From RGIG3102 sp045633415 (GTDB taxonomy: Bacteria > Bacillota > Clostridia > Oscillospirales > Ruminococcaceae), in NCBI GenBank assembly GCA_045633415.1, contig JAZQYH010000018.1, positions 1 to 58,263 of the forward strand: a stretch of 58,263 bases of DNA. The letters are read 5' to 3'. This document shows, one piece after another, positions 6,386 through 14,206 of the stretch; the stretch's first letter is position 1; each line of letters starts with the position of its first letter. Both the position numbers and the translations under genes were made by a program. The notes below the pieces were generated by a model that was not told the origin of the DNA, made no database searches, and was given only the letters and a program-made list of their open reading frames with translations.

Positions 6386-9358
6386 TTACAACTGTGGTCT
6401 GTTAAATTCTTTGTAAATCATGGTTGCTAATGCAGACATAATTGCATTGTATTTATTTTTGTTCTGGAACAAAGAAGTATATGCTTCTGTCTGTTCTATG
6501 TAGCTATCCTGTGCCACTTCATCAAATGTTTTAGGGAAGATACTTTCTGCAAATACCTGTGGGTTTGAAGTTTGTGCCACTTTTTGCAGTTTAACATCAT
6601 TCTTCAACTTATCATGCAGTGCATACAAAAGAACTCTGTCAGCATCAGTAAATTCACCCGTAAAGAGATCATTGATTTTCTTTATAACTTCTTCAAGAGG
6701 TTCTTTTGGTTCTGGCACAGCATTTCCTTTGCTACCAGCAGGAACATAAACACCACCAGTTTCAGTAAGCTGAATTTCACCTGTAAATGTATGTTTCAGC
6801 TTGTAATATTCAAGTTTCAATGCACCTTCAAGGTCAATCATTTCCACAGTTTCAGGTGGAATAAGTCTTATCAGATATGAACAGAACACATATTCTTTCT
6901 GCATATCAGTATCAAACATTCTACAAACCTGTGATATATAACCATACCATTTTATGTATGAACGAACCTGTCTTCTGAAATTATATCTTTCATCAGGCTG
7001 CATTTTATTATATCTGTCGGCAACAGGTTTGAGAGCAGATGTCATTTTGCCCATCATTGTGCTGTCCTGTTTTTTATCAGAATAGTAAATATTGCAGAAT
7101 GCTTCAATATCATTATCTGAATAAATCTTATAATTGCGAAGGTCTTGCTGTAACTTGTAAATCAAGTCAACATTTACTTCCTGAGATAAAGAAGTTTCCT
7201 GATAGAATGGCTGGAATGCATCCTGAATATCTTCTGCCTTGTTCACAAAGTCAAGTACAAAAGTATCAGTTTTTCCTGTACAAATTCTGTTAAGACGAGA
7301 CAATGTCTGAACACATTTAACACCACGCAGTTTTTTATCAACAATCATTGTGTGAAGCAGTGGTTCATCAAAGCCTGTCTGATATTTTTCTGCTACTATG
7401 AGCATATTGAAATTATCATGGAATTCAGCCTTTGTCTGTTCTTCAGAAATACGAGAACCATCCTTACGAACATTCAAACTGCTTTCTGTATGTTCTTCTC
7501 CACCGTCTTTGATAGAACCAGAGAATGCCACCAGAACATCCACATTTGTATATCCTTTTTCTTCTATGTATCTTTTTACTTCGTGATAATAGCGTACAGC
7601 AGCAAGTCGGGATGAAGTAACAACCATCATTTTACCTTTACCGCCAATTGCTTTTGAAGTTGTAGAAAGGAAAGTTTCAACAATAATCTGTGATTTCTGT
7701 GAAATATTATATGGATGCAGTTCTTCAAACCTTTTAATAACTTTGGCTGCACGAGAAGCAGGAACATCAGGATTATCAGGAATTGTTTTAGCAATTTTGA
7801 AACAGGTATTATAGGTCATATAGTTCTGAAGAACATCCATAATGAAACCTTCCTGAATTGCCTGCTTCATAGAATAAACATGGAATGGATGGAAAGAGCC
7901 ATCAGAATATTCTGTGCCAAACATTTCAAGTGTTTGTCCTTTTGGTGTAGCTGTAAATGCAAAGAATGAAAGGTTCTTATGTTTTCCATGAGCAATCATT
8001 TCCTGAACAAGCTTGTCATTAGCATCGATTTCATCTTCTGCCTTACCTTCAATTTCTGCGTATTCTCTGAGTGCTGCTTCTGTATCTGCAAGAGCAGTTT
8101 TTAATTTAGTTGCAGAAGAACCTGTCTGGGATGAATGAGCTTCGTCAACTATAACAGCAAAACCTTTACCAACAGTATTTTCTACTTCTGTATAAATAAC
8201 TGGGAACTTCTGTAATGTAGTAACAATAATTCGGCTACCATTGTTAATAGCATCTCTCAGGTCTTTGGAAGTTTTGCCTTCACCAATTGTTTCAACAGTG
8301 CCAAGAGTGTGGTCAAAGGAACTGATAGTATCCTGTAACTGTCTGTCAAGCACAGTTCTGTCGGTAACAATAATTACAGATGAAAAAATTGGTTTACTAT
8401 TTTCATCATGCAATGAAGCCAGTCGATATGCTGTCCAAGCTATAGAGTTTGATTTGCCAGAGCCAGCACTATGCTGAATAAGGTAATTAACACCAGTACC
8501 TTTCTGACGAACATCAGCAATTAATTTGCGCACAACATCCAACTGGTGGAAACGTGGAAAGATAAGTGTCTTGTTATCCTTACAGTGGATAAATTTCTGG
8601 ATGATATCCAGCGCACTGTCTTTCTGCAGAACCTTTTCCCAAAGATAGGCAGTAGGATAACCATTTGGATTAGCTGGATTACCTTTGCCACCATCATTAC
8701 CAGCCCCATTAGAACCTTGGTTAAATGGCAGGAAGTATGTATCACCTTTTGCCAGTTTTGTTGTCATAAACACATCTGTATGGTCTACGCAGAAATAAGC
8801 AAGAATTCTCTTATTAAACTGGAACGGCAATTCTCTTGGGTCTCTGTCATACATCCACTGTGTTTTTGCATTATCAACAGTTTGTCCTGTATACTGATTT
8901 TTTAATTCCAAAGCAAACACAGGAATACCATTAAGCACCAGTATCATATCAACAGACTTTTTGTTATCTGCTGAATAATGCCACTGGCGAACCACATTGC
9001 AAACATTCTGTTCATAAAGAGCAGTAGCTGTCTTGTGCAGGTGAGATTCTGGTTTGAAATAACACACACGGAAAGTAATGCCCCTGTGTTTGAAGCCATG
9101 TCTGAGAACAGATATAAGACCACTCATATCACATGCATTATTAAATGCCACACAGAATTTGTTTACAGGGTCACTGTTGCAGGTGTTTTCAAAACGAGCC
9201 CATTCTCTTGGCTGTGTTGCCTTTATGAAATTAATAAGGGTGTTTGTATAAAGCCCTTTTTTAGGGTCATATGTATCTGTGGTTTTTGTATAACCACCAG
9301 CAGGAGATAACAGGAAGGACTCTATATCCTGTTCAAAACGTTTTTCATTTGTTACCAT
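6386..9358 (-). CDS. hsdR: Type I restriction endonuclease, R subunit
   Basis: 990 residues, normal for HsdR. The N-terminal nuclease domain has the D-x(n)-E-x-K core in DMILVLNGIPVFALELKNQ near residues 135-155. Motor motifs follow in order: Walker A HSAGSGKSN (~295), DEAH box VIVDEAHSS (~403), FTATPKG (motif III), YQTGFDEP (motif V) and SRLNR (motif VI). The subunit translocates DNA and cuts far from the recognition site in complex with HsdM and HsdS. I chose the ATG at 9358 because AAGGAG lies 7 bases before it; a longer reading to 9385 lacks a ribosome site. It overlaps the end of the HEPN-like gene by 14 bases. Last gene of the hsd operon. Confidence 0.95.
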   Translation of the reverse strand: MVTNEKRFEQDIESFLLSPAGGYTKTTDTYDPKKGLYTNTLINFIKATQPREWARFENTCNSDPVNKFCVAFNNACDMSGLISVLRHGFKHRGITFRVCYFKPESHLHKTATALYEQNVCNVVRQWHYSADNKKSVDMILVLNGIPVFALELKNQYTGQTVDNAKTQWMYDRDPRELPFQFNKRILAYFCVDHTDVFMTTKLAKGDTYFLPFNQGSNGAGNDGGKGNPANPNGYPTAYLWEKVLQKDSALDIIQKFIHCKDNKTLIFPRFHQLDVVRKLIADVRQKGTGVNYLIQHSAGSGKSNSIAWTAYRLASLHDENSKPIFSSVIIVTDRTVLDRQLQDTISSFDHTLGTVETIGEGKTSKDLRDAINNGSRIIVTTLQKFPVIYTEVENTVGKGFAVIVDEAHSSQTGSSATKLKTALADTEAALREYAEIEGKAEDEIDANDKLVQEMIAHGKHKNLSFFAFTATPKGQTLEMFGTEYSDGSFHPFHVYSMKQAIQEGFIMDVLQNYMTYNTCFKIAKTIPDNPDVPASRAAKVIKRFEELHPYNISQKSQIIVETFLSTTSKAIGGKGKMMVVTSSRLAAVRYYHEVKRYIEEKGYTNVDVLVAFSGSIKDGGEEHTESSLNVRKDGSRISEEQTKAEFHDNFNMLIVAEKYQTGFDEPLLHTMIVDKKLRGVKCVQTLSRLNRICTGKTDTFVLDFVNKAEDIQDAFQPFYQETSLSQEVNVDLIYKLQQDLRNYKIYSDNDIEAFCNIYYSDKKQDSTMMGKMTSALKPVADRYNKMQPDERYNFRRQVRSYIKWYGYISQVCRMFDTDMQKEYVFCSYLIRLIPPETVEMIDLEGALKLEYYKLKHTFTGEIQLTETGGVYVPAGSKGNAVPEPKEPLEEVIKKINDLFTGEFTDADRVLLYALHDKLKNDVKLQKVAQTSNPQVFAESIFPKTFDEVAQDSYIEQTEAYTSLFQNKNKYNAIMSALATMIYKEFNRPQL

Positions 9359-9947
9359 AATCAATCTCCTTAATTTGTTCTGCAATCATATCAATAATAC
9401 CAATACGGTGGAGTGATTGTGCTACAGCATCCATATCAATTATTTCGTAGTTGAAGAAATCAAATCTTTCTTTATTATCTGCATAATATTTCTTGGCATT
9501 TGCCGTAATTATGAAACAAAGTCTTCTTATGTTTACTCTGTATTCTCTCACGGCATTTTCTTTATCATCATTATGCCATTTAGTGGAAATAGCATCAACA
9601 TATACTCCATAGTCCTCACGTTCTATGGTTAATGTGAATTTGTCAATATTACCTTTGCCTTTGTTAATATTAGGTGTACCTTGGTGCAATACATTATTCC
9701 TGAGACTGTATACCACTTCGCCACTGAGATAATGAATATTTTCATCACCATTTAATTTAGATGGGTTCTTCTCATATTGTCCAATATATTTATCATACCA
9801 TCCAATATACCTTATCCCATTTTTCTCTTTTACACCATATTCGGCACATCCGCAAATATCAGGTAACATCAAGGCTAATGATAAAGCCGCCATATAGCAA
9901 CCGTTATCTAATGAAACATTTATTTCATCTATTATTCTGTTAACCAT
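9345..9947 (-). CDS. HEPN-like protein inside the hsd operon
   Basis: 200 residues, all-helical in appearance. SLALMLPDICGCAEY and later VYSLRNNVLHQGTP carry an R-N-N-V-L-H motif at about residues 83-88, which fits the R-x4-6-H signature of HEPN domains, many of which are RNases or toxin components. I do not recognise a closer family. It overlaps hsdS by 8 bases upstream and hsdR by 14 bases downstream, so it is fully embedded in the restriction operon. It may be an abortive RNase coupled to the restriction complex or simply a HEPN antitoxin-like partner. AGGA lies 8-9 bases before the ATG. Confidence 0.6.
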   Translation of the reverse strand: MVNRIIDEINVSLDNGCYMAALSLALMLPDICGCAEYGVKEKNGIRYIGWYDKYIGQYEKNPSKLNGDENIHYLSGEVVYSLRNNVLHQGTPNINKGKGNIDKFTLTIEREDYGVYVDAISTKWHNDDKENAVREYRVNIRRLCFIITANAKKYYADNKERFDFFNYEIIDMDAVAQSLHRIGIIDMIAEQIKEIDYGNK

Positions 9948-11250
9948 TTGGCACTTCCTTTTTACCTGTTACATATTCGTATATTAGTGAATTTTTAAAA
10001 GATTCCATTTCTGCGAGAAGAGCGGTTTTCTTTGCAATCAATGTATCCATTTCAATACACTTCTTGTCAAGGTAGTTAGCAATTTCCTTTTGCTCATCCA
10101 ATGGTGGCACAATGGTTTTGATTGCACCAAAATCGGTCTCGGTCAAGGAACTTCTCAAATTCTTTGACAAGTGAACGAACACTTTTTCGTCATCTATAAA
10201 ACGGAGCAAGTAATCATAGTAAGCATTATGATATCCATCGTGAACCTTAAAACGACTATATGCAGGACTTGTTACACCGTGATTTCTAACGATACCAACA
10301 CATCGAGGAGTCACATCAATGTCGAATAAGCACAGCAAAAGGTCTTCGGGGTCAACATACTGGTATCCATCAAAGGTCGTTGGCATTTTACCACCTGCTG
10401 TTAGGTCACGGACGATAACACCGTTCATTGTAAGCGAAATAACATCTTCACCATTATAATGCTCGCAGAGAGATTTCTCTTTGTGCATTACATATTTATG
10501 AGGAATAACCTGCCATTGAGCAGGAATGTCACCAATCCACTCAACACCAGAATCTTTCATAGGTCTGCTGCCACGAACACCTTTTGTAACAGCTTCTGTA
10601 ATAATGGATTGTTTAAGCTTTTTATATTCTTCAATAGTTTCTTTTGTTTCGGTAATTACGGTATCAATTTCGCCACATTTTTTATCTAAAAAATCTGCAA
10701 TTTTAATCTGCTCTTTATAGGAGGGAAGGGGGATATATTCATTTGCCAACATTGCTGTCAAATCAAGATTTTGAATACCCGTTGTCTGTTTTATGTAATT
10801 TCTTGTATAGTCATTTTTATAAAATGTAACGAATACATATTGCATAAACTTAGGACACATAAAATCAGCAGTCCTAAGTCTGTCCATAAAATTTGCAAAT
10901 AATGCTGGGTATTCTTTATCGAAAATTACTGTTCTGCCAACTGGAGTTTTTTCTCCACCACCAGATTTTTCGATCAAAATATCATTTTTCTTAAGGTGGA
11001 GTTTTTTTATTGTTTCTTCTGAATAATGTCGGTGTGTTAGTCCCTCAATTGGTGTGTTCTTAAACTTAAATGCCGAATAATCAAAATCAGCAATTCTCAA
11101 GCAAATAACATCTCCATATTCACCAGTTGCCTCATCACCCCACGCACCGCCATCTCTTTGAGTGATAGTGGATTTCATTCTTACTACATCCCAATCTGCA
11201 GGAATCTTTCCTACCCACTCAATTCCAGAGTCTTTCATTTGTCTTGCCAT
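9940..11250 (-). CDS. hsdS: Type I restriction-modification specificity subunit
   Basis: 436 residues. Two target recognition domains are each introduced by the same type of sequence: MKDSGIEWVGKIPADWDVV near residue 5 and MKDSGVEWIGDIPAQWQVI near residue 230. Each is followed by a conserved helix (IKIADFLDKKCGEIDT and EIANYLDKKCIEMDT) that forms the spacer coiled coil. The two-fold layout is diagnostic for HsdS, which reads a bipartite DNA site and docks HsdM and HsdR. GGGGGA precedes the ATG at 11250. It starts 2 bases after hsdM. The TRDs are the parts most likely to vary between strains. Confidence 0.95.
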   Translation of the reverse strand: MARQMKDSGIEWVGKIPADWDVVRMKSTITQRDGGAWGDEATGEYGDVICLRIADFDYSAFKFKNTPIEGLTHRHYSEETIKKLHLKKNDILIEKSGGGEKTPVGRTVIFDKEYPALFANFMDRLRTADFMCPKFMQYVFVTFYKNDYTRNYIKQTTGIQNLDLTAMLANEYIPLPSYKEQIKIADFLDKKCGEIDTVITETKETIEEYKKLKQSIITEAVTKGVRGSRPMKDSGVEWIGDIPAQWQVIPHKYVMHKEKSLCEHYNGEDVISLTMNGVIVRDLTAGGKMPTTFDGYQYVDPEDLLLCLFDIDVTPRCVGIVRNHGVTSPAYSRFKVHDGYHNAYYDYLLRFIDDEKVFVHLSKNLRSSLTETDFGAIKTIVPPLDEQKEIANYLDKKCIEMDTLIAKKTALLAEMESFKNSLIYEYVTGKKEVPNG

Positions 11251-11252
11251 AG

Positions 11253-13001
11253 TTATTCCCCCTTGTGCAATAATGATTTCAGGGAAACAGCAATTTCATC
11301 TTCCAAACTAATAATTCTGGAAAGAATATCATCTGAAGCTTCTGGAGACTGATATTCATAGAAATATCTTGTCATTGGAATTTCATAACCTACTTTTGTT
11401 TTAGTTTTATCTATCCATGCATCTGGAGCATAAGGAAGAACTTCTCTTTCAAAATATACATCTATATCCTCTGTTAAAGGCACATTTTCAGTATCACGAA
11501 GAGAAGCATCGGCAACTTTTTTACCTTTTTTGAGAACTGGATTTCCATTTTCATCGAGCAATGGTCTTTCTACAACTATTTTGTTGTATCCAAATTCAAC
11601 AGCATCAAAGATTTTTGACTCACAATAGATGCCATTCTTATCCCCGAATGCACCTTCTGTAAACTCACCGTAAGCCTTTACGATAAGTTCTCTGCAATAG
11701 TCTGTGATATCATTTCTTTTTGTACCAATAGATTTTCTTCTTGGTTCATAACAGTGAGAAGCATCAATAAGCTGCACTTTGCCTGCACGATAAGAAGGCT
11801 TATCTTTGGAAAGCACCCAAATATATGTAGCAATACCAGTATTGTAAAACTGGTCTGTACTTAACTGAATAATTGCATCCAGCCAGTCATTTTCCAATAT
11901 ATATTGTCTGATATTTGATGGACCAGAACCAGCATCACCAGAGAATAATGGCGAGCCATTCTGAATAATAGCCATTTTGCCATCATCAGCAAGTTTTGCC
12001 AAACCATTAAGAACAAACAACTGCTGACCATCAGAAATTTTTGGCAGACCAGGTGCAAATCTACCTGCTTCACCCAGTTTTGCTTCTGCTTCAACTGCTT
12101 TTTGTTCTCTTTTCCAGTCAATGCCAAAAGGTGGATTGGAAATGATACGGTCAAACTTGTACCCTTTAAACTGGTCTTCAGAAAGTGTATCACCAAATCT
12201 CATATTGTTTGGGTCACCACCACGAATCATCATATCTGCTTTTGCAATAGCAAATGTGGAAGGGTTAAACTCCTGACCGAAGCAAGTAACAGTGGCATCG
12301 CTATCCAATGCATGGATTCTTTCTTCCATACATGAAAGCATCTGAGATGTGCCCATTGTCATATCATAAACAGTAATGTTCTGACCATCAAAGTTTGTTT
12401 CAGCAAGCAGAATGTCTGTCATAAGATAAATAATATCTCTGCTTGTAAAGTGTGCACCGGCTTCCTCACCAAAGCTTTCACTGAATCTTCTTACGAGGTC
12501 TTCAAACACATAACCACAGTCAACAGCAGAAATTTTATCTGGGCCCAGATAACCTTTTGCTGAATTAAATTCCTTTATAACAAGGTAGAGAGTGTTGCTT
12601 TCTACCATTCTTTTTATGATATTGTCAAAATCAAATTTAGAAAGAACATCCTGTACATTACCAGAAAATCCAGCAAGATAATCTCTGAAGTTTGTTTCTA
12701 TATTTTCTGGGTCAGACAAAAGTGTTTCAAATGTATATTTTGATGTGTTGTAAAACTGATAGCCAGAAGCCCTTGTAAGGAAGCCATCAACGACTTCAAA
12801 TTGTTTTACTTTTTCATATGCATCCAACACTTTCTGATGTGTAGGAAGCAGACAGTCATGAAATCTCTTAATAACTGTCATTGGCAGGATAACCAAGCCA
12901 TATTCGTGTGGTTTAAACGGACCACGAAGCATATCAGCCACGTTCCAGATAAGTGTGGCTTTTTCAGATATATTGATCCCTACGTTTGTTATTTCCTTCA
13001 T
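11253..13001 (-). CDS. hsdM: Type I restriction-modification DNA methyltransferase subunit
   Basis: 582 residues. The N-terminal HsdM bundle (ATLIWNVADMLRGPFKPHEY) is followed by the N6-adenine methyltransferase core. The catalytic motif is NPPFG (IISNPPFGIDWK) near residue 283. The SAM-binding motif I reads VYDMTMGTSQML near residue 213, a departure from the usual DPxxGSGG pattern. HsdM methylates adenine in the HsdS-defined site and protects host DNA. AGGAG lies 7-8 bases before the ATG. It begins 5 bases after the small HTH gene and is followed at once by hsdS, so HTH-hsdM-hsdS-HEPN-hsdR is one transcription unit. Confidence 0.95.
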   Translation of the reverse strand: MKEITNVGINISEKATLIWNVADMLRGPFKPHEYGLVILPMTVIKRFHDCLLPTHQKVLDAYEKVKQFEVVDGFLTRASGYQFYNTSKYTFETLLSDPENIETNFRDYLAGFSGNVQDVLSKFDFDNIIKRMVESNTLYLVIKEFNSAKGYLGPDKISAVDCGYVFEDLVRRFSESFGEEAGAHFTSRDIIYLMTDILLAETNFDGQNITVYDMTMGTSQMLSCMEERIHALDSDATVTCFGQEFNPSTFAIAKADMMIRGGDPNNMRFGDTLSEDQFKGYKFDRIISNPPFGIDWKREQKAVEAEAKLGEAGRFAPGLPKISDGQQLFVLNGLAKLADDGKMAIIQNGSPLFSGDAGSGPSNIRQYILENDWLDAIIQLSTDQFYNTGIATYIWVLSKDKPSYRAGKVQLIDASHCYEPRRKSIGTKRNDITDYCRELIVKAYGEFTEGAFGDKNGIYCESKIFDAVEFGYNKIVVERPLLDENGNPVLKKGKKVADASLRDTENVPLTEDIDVYFEREVLPYAPDAWIDKTKTKVGYEIPMTRYFYEYQSPEASDDILSRIISLEDEIAVSLKSLLHKGE

Positions 13002-13006
13002 ATATA

Positions 13007-13210
13007 CTACTCCTGAATTATTTCCATAATATCATCTACACTGCAGCTGAGAGCAGTACAGATTTTTGCAAGAATTTCTGTGGAAACATGGCCGTTGTTT
13101 ACCATTTTAGTTATGGAAGACTGGCTGATTCCAGCTTTAACGCATAATTCTTTTTTCTTCATATCTTTGTCTATTAAGAGTTTCCAAAGTTTTTTATAAC
13201 TTACAGACAT
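13007..13210 (-). CDS. Small HTH (XRE) regulator heading the hsd operon
   Basis: 67 residues. It is almost only a Cro/CI-like HTH: KKLWKLLIDKDMKKKELCVK, GISQSSITKMVNNG (recognition helix region ~25-40) and LAKICTALSCSVDDIMEI. The ATG at 13210 has a perfect AGGAGG 7 bases upstream; the frame can be read 20 codons further but passes through a palindrome and that ribosome site. It is the first gene before hsdM and is likely a controller protein timing restriction versus modification. The 22-bp palindrome at 13235-13256 is its probable operator. Confidence 0.85.
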   Translation of the reverse strand: MSVSYKKLWKLLIDKDMKKKELCVKAGISQSSITKMVNNGHVSTEILAKICTALSCSVDDIMEIIQE

Positions 13211-13234
13211 TGTTTTTCCTCCTAAAAAGCAAAA

Positions 13235-13256
13235 TACCCCGCCATATGGCAGGGTA
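13235..13256. promoter_or_regulatory. Palindromic operator ahead of the hsd operon
   Basis: A 22-bp palindrome with one mismatched pair, TACCCCGCCAT then ATGGCAGGGTA, lies 24 bases before the HTH start codon and just downstream of the predicted promoter. Its position fits autoregulation by the controller-like HTH. Confidence 0.55.
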
Positions 13257-13296
13257 CACTTTACTGCCACGAATTAAAATGTGCAGCTATGTGATA

Positions 13297-13325
13297 ATAT
13301 TAACATTTTTATAATCTATTTACAA
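13297..13325 (-). promoter_or_regulatory. Predicted promoter of the hsd operon
   Basis: On the minus strand, TTGTAA (13320-13325) and TAATAT (13297-13302) are separated by 17 bases. Transcription would start near 13290, leaving a leader that contains the palindrome. Confidence 0.5.
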
Positions 13326-13379
13326 TATAAATCGTGTATTTACATCATTTTTGTTGTAGTTTTATGATTTTGTTATGCA

Positions 13380-13709
13380 TTAATTGTAGCGAAACAATTT
13401 ATCTATAGTAATTTTGAACAAGACCAAAGCTATGATAAGAAGGGCAATACTCCACCATGCAAATGAAAACTTGCCTAAAAGCATCAGAATGCTATGAATA
13501 AGGAAATAAAATAAAAAATACAATGCACTGCCTATAGCAGCACCATCGCCTCTTCTATAGATAGTACCTGTTAGCGCATAAGCTAGCGGATACATAATTG
13601 CACCAGCAAACATATTAATCCAAAATGCCTGTGCGCCAAAGCAATCAAAAGGGTTTGGCAAGAAAAATGTTCTTATAATATAGCTTGCTGCAGAAATAAA
13701 TGAGTACAA
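13380..13709 (-). CDS. Small membrane protein, unknown function
   Basis: 109 residues if started at the TTG at 13709, which has GGAGG 7 bases upstream; an upstream ATG at 13757 lacks a ribosome site. Three to four hydrophobic segments are visible, including AQAFWINMFAGAIMYPLAYAL, AIGSALYFLFYFLIHSILML and WWSIALLIIALVLF. No known motif is recognised. It sits between the hsd operon and the retron on the minus strand. A membrane effector of a neighbouring defence system is possible, but nothing in the sequence shows it. Confidence 0.55.
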   Translation of the reverse strand: MYSFISAASYIIRTFFLPNPFDCFGAQAFWINMFAGAIMYPLAYALTGTIYRRGDGAAIGSALYFLFYFLIHSILMLLGKFSFAWWSIALLIIALVLFKITIDKLFRYN

Positions 13710-14021
13710 TCGACCGCCTCCTTTGTTTTTACTATAGTAGCATTTTGATGTGTACATTATATGGAAAAATTTGAAATTTAATATACTATAAATATCAAAA
13801 AACCACCCCTAAAATGAGTGCTGTTTTAAGGGCAGTTAAAGCTATATTTTGCTGGTGTTAATAAGTAAAAAACGGATGAAGAGACTTTAACCCTCTATAA
13901 TTTGCGTCAAATGTAAAACGAAAACAATATGTTTTGCATTATAGTGAAAACTTGAGGTTTAAAATATCGTTTTAAGATTAATGCTATATCAGCATATAGC
14001 ATTCCAGAATACCCGTAAATA
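13710..14021. other. Intergenic stretch upstream of the retron
   Basis: No gene seen. It contains a perfect 10-bp inverted repeat, AATGCTATAT (13980-13989) with ATATAGCATT (13994-14003), loop CAGC, just before the retron promoter. Near 13803-13838 there is an imperfect CCCCTAAAA/TTTTAAGGG stem that would act as a terminator on the minus strand. Confidence 0.4.
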
Positions 14022-14050
14022 TTGTCTATTTGTTTTAAGTGTGATAATAT
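14022..14050 (+). promoter_or_regulatory. Predicted promoter of the retron RNA
   Basis: TTGTCT (14022-14027) and TAATAT (14045-14050) are spaced by 17 bases. The expected start falls 6-8 bases on, exactly at the a1 arm of the non-coding RNA (14057), which supports both calls. Confidence 0.6.
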
Positions 14051-14056
14051 TAATTT

Positions 14057-14187
14057 GAGCGTATGACAAGATTTTTGGCTTGTGCTTCGCAAGCATTGAT
14101 TAAAAAGGTAGGAACATTTGCACTTAAACATGCCGTTCATGACGTTATGTTGACGTGTCGCTCTGCGTAATGAGTTGTTATACGCTC
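14057..14187 (+). ncRNA. Retron msr-msd non-coding RNA (Eco2/Ec67-like)
   Basis: Arms a1 GAGCGTATGAC (14057-14067) and a2 GTTATACGCTC (14177-14187) pair over 11 positions with one G-T. The segment right after a1, AAGATTTTTGGCTTGTG then TTCGCAAGC, forms the first msr stem (GCTTG/CAAGC). As I recall it, this looks like Ec67 (retron-Eco2), with the branching G expected at about 14070. The msd part probably lies around 14110-14175, with an AACAT/ATGTT hairpin near 14127-14151. The reverse transcriptase begins 19 bases after a2. The RT would copy the msd and leave it 2'-5' linked to the msr RNA. Confidence 0.75.
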
Positions 14188-14206
14188 TTTACTATAGGAG
14201 CATAAA

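Noticed and set aside
6386..9385. Extended hsdR start at 9385
   Set aside because: It would overlap the HEPN-like gene by 41 bases and lacks a ribosome site; the ATG at 9358 has AAGGAG.
13907..14140. 77-codon frame antisense to the retron RNA
   Set aside because: It overlaps the msr-msd and its promoter on the opposite strand and has no ribosome site.
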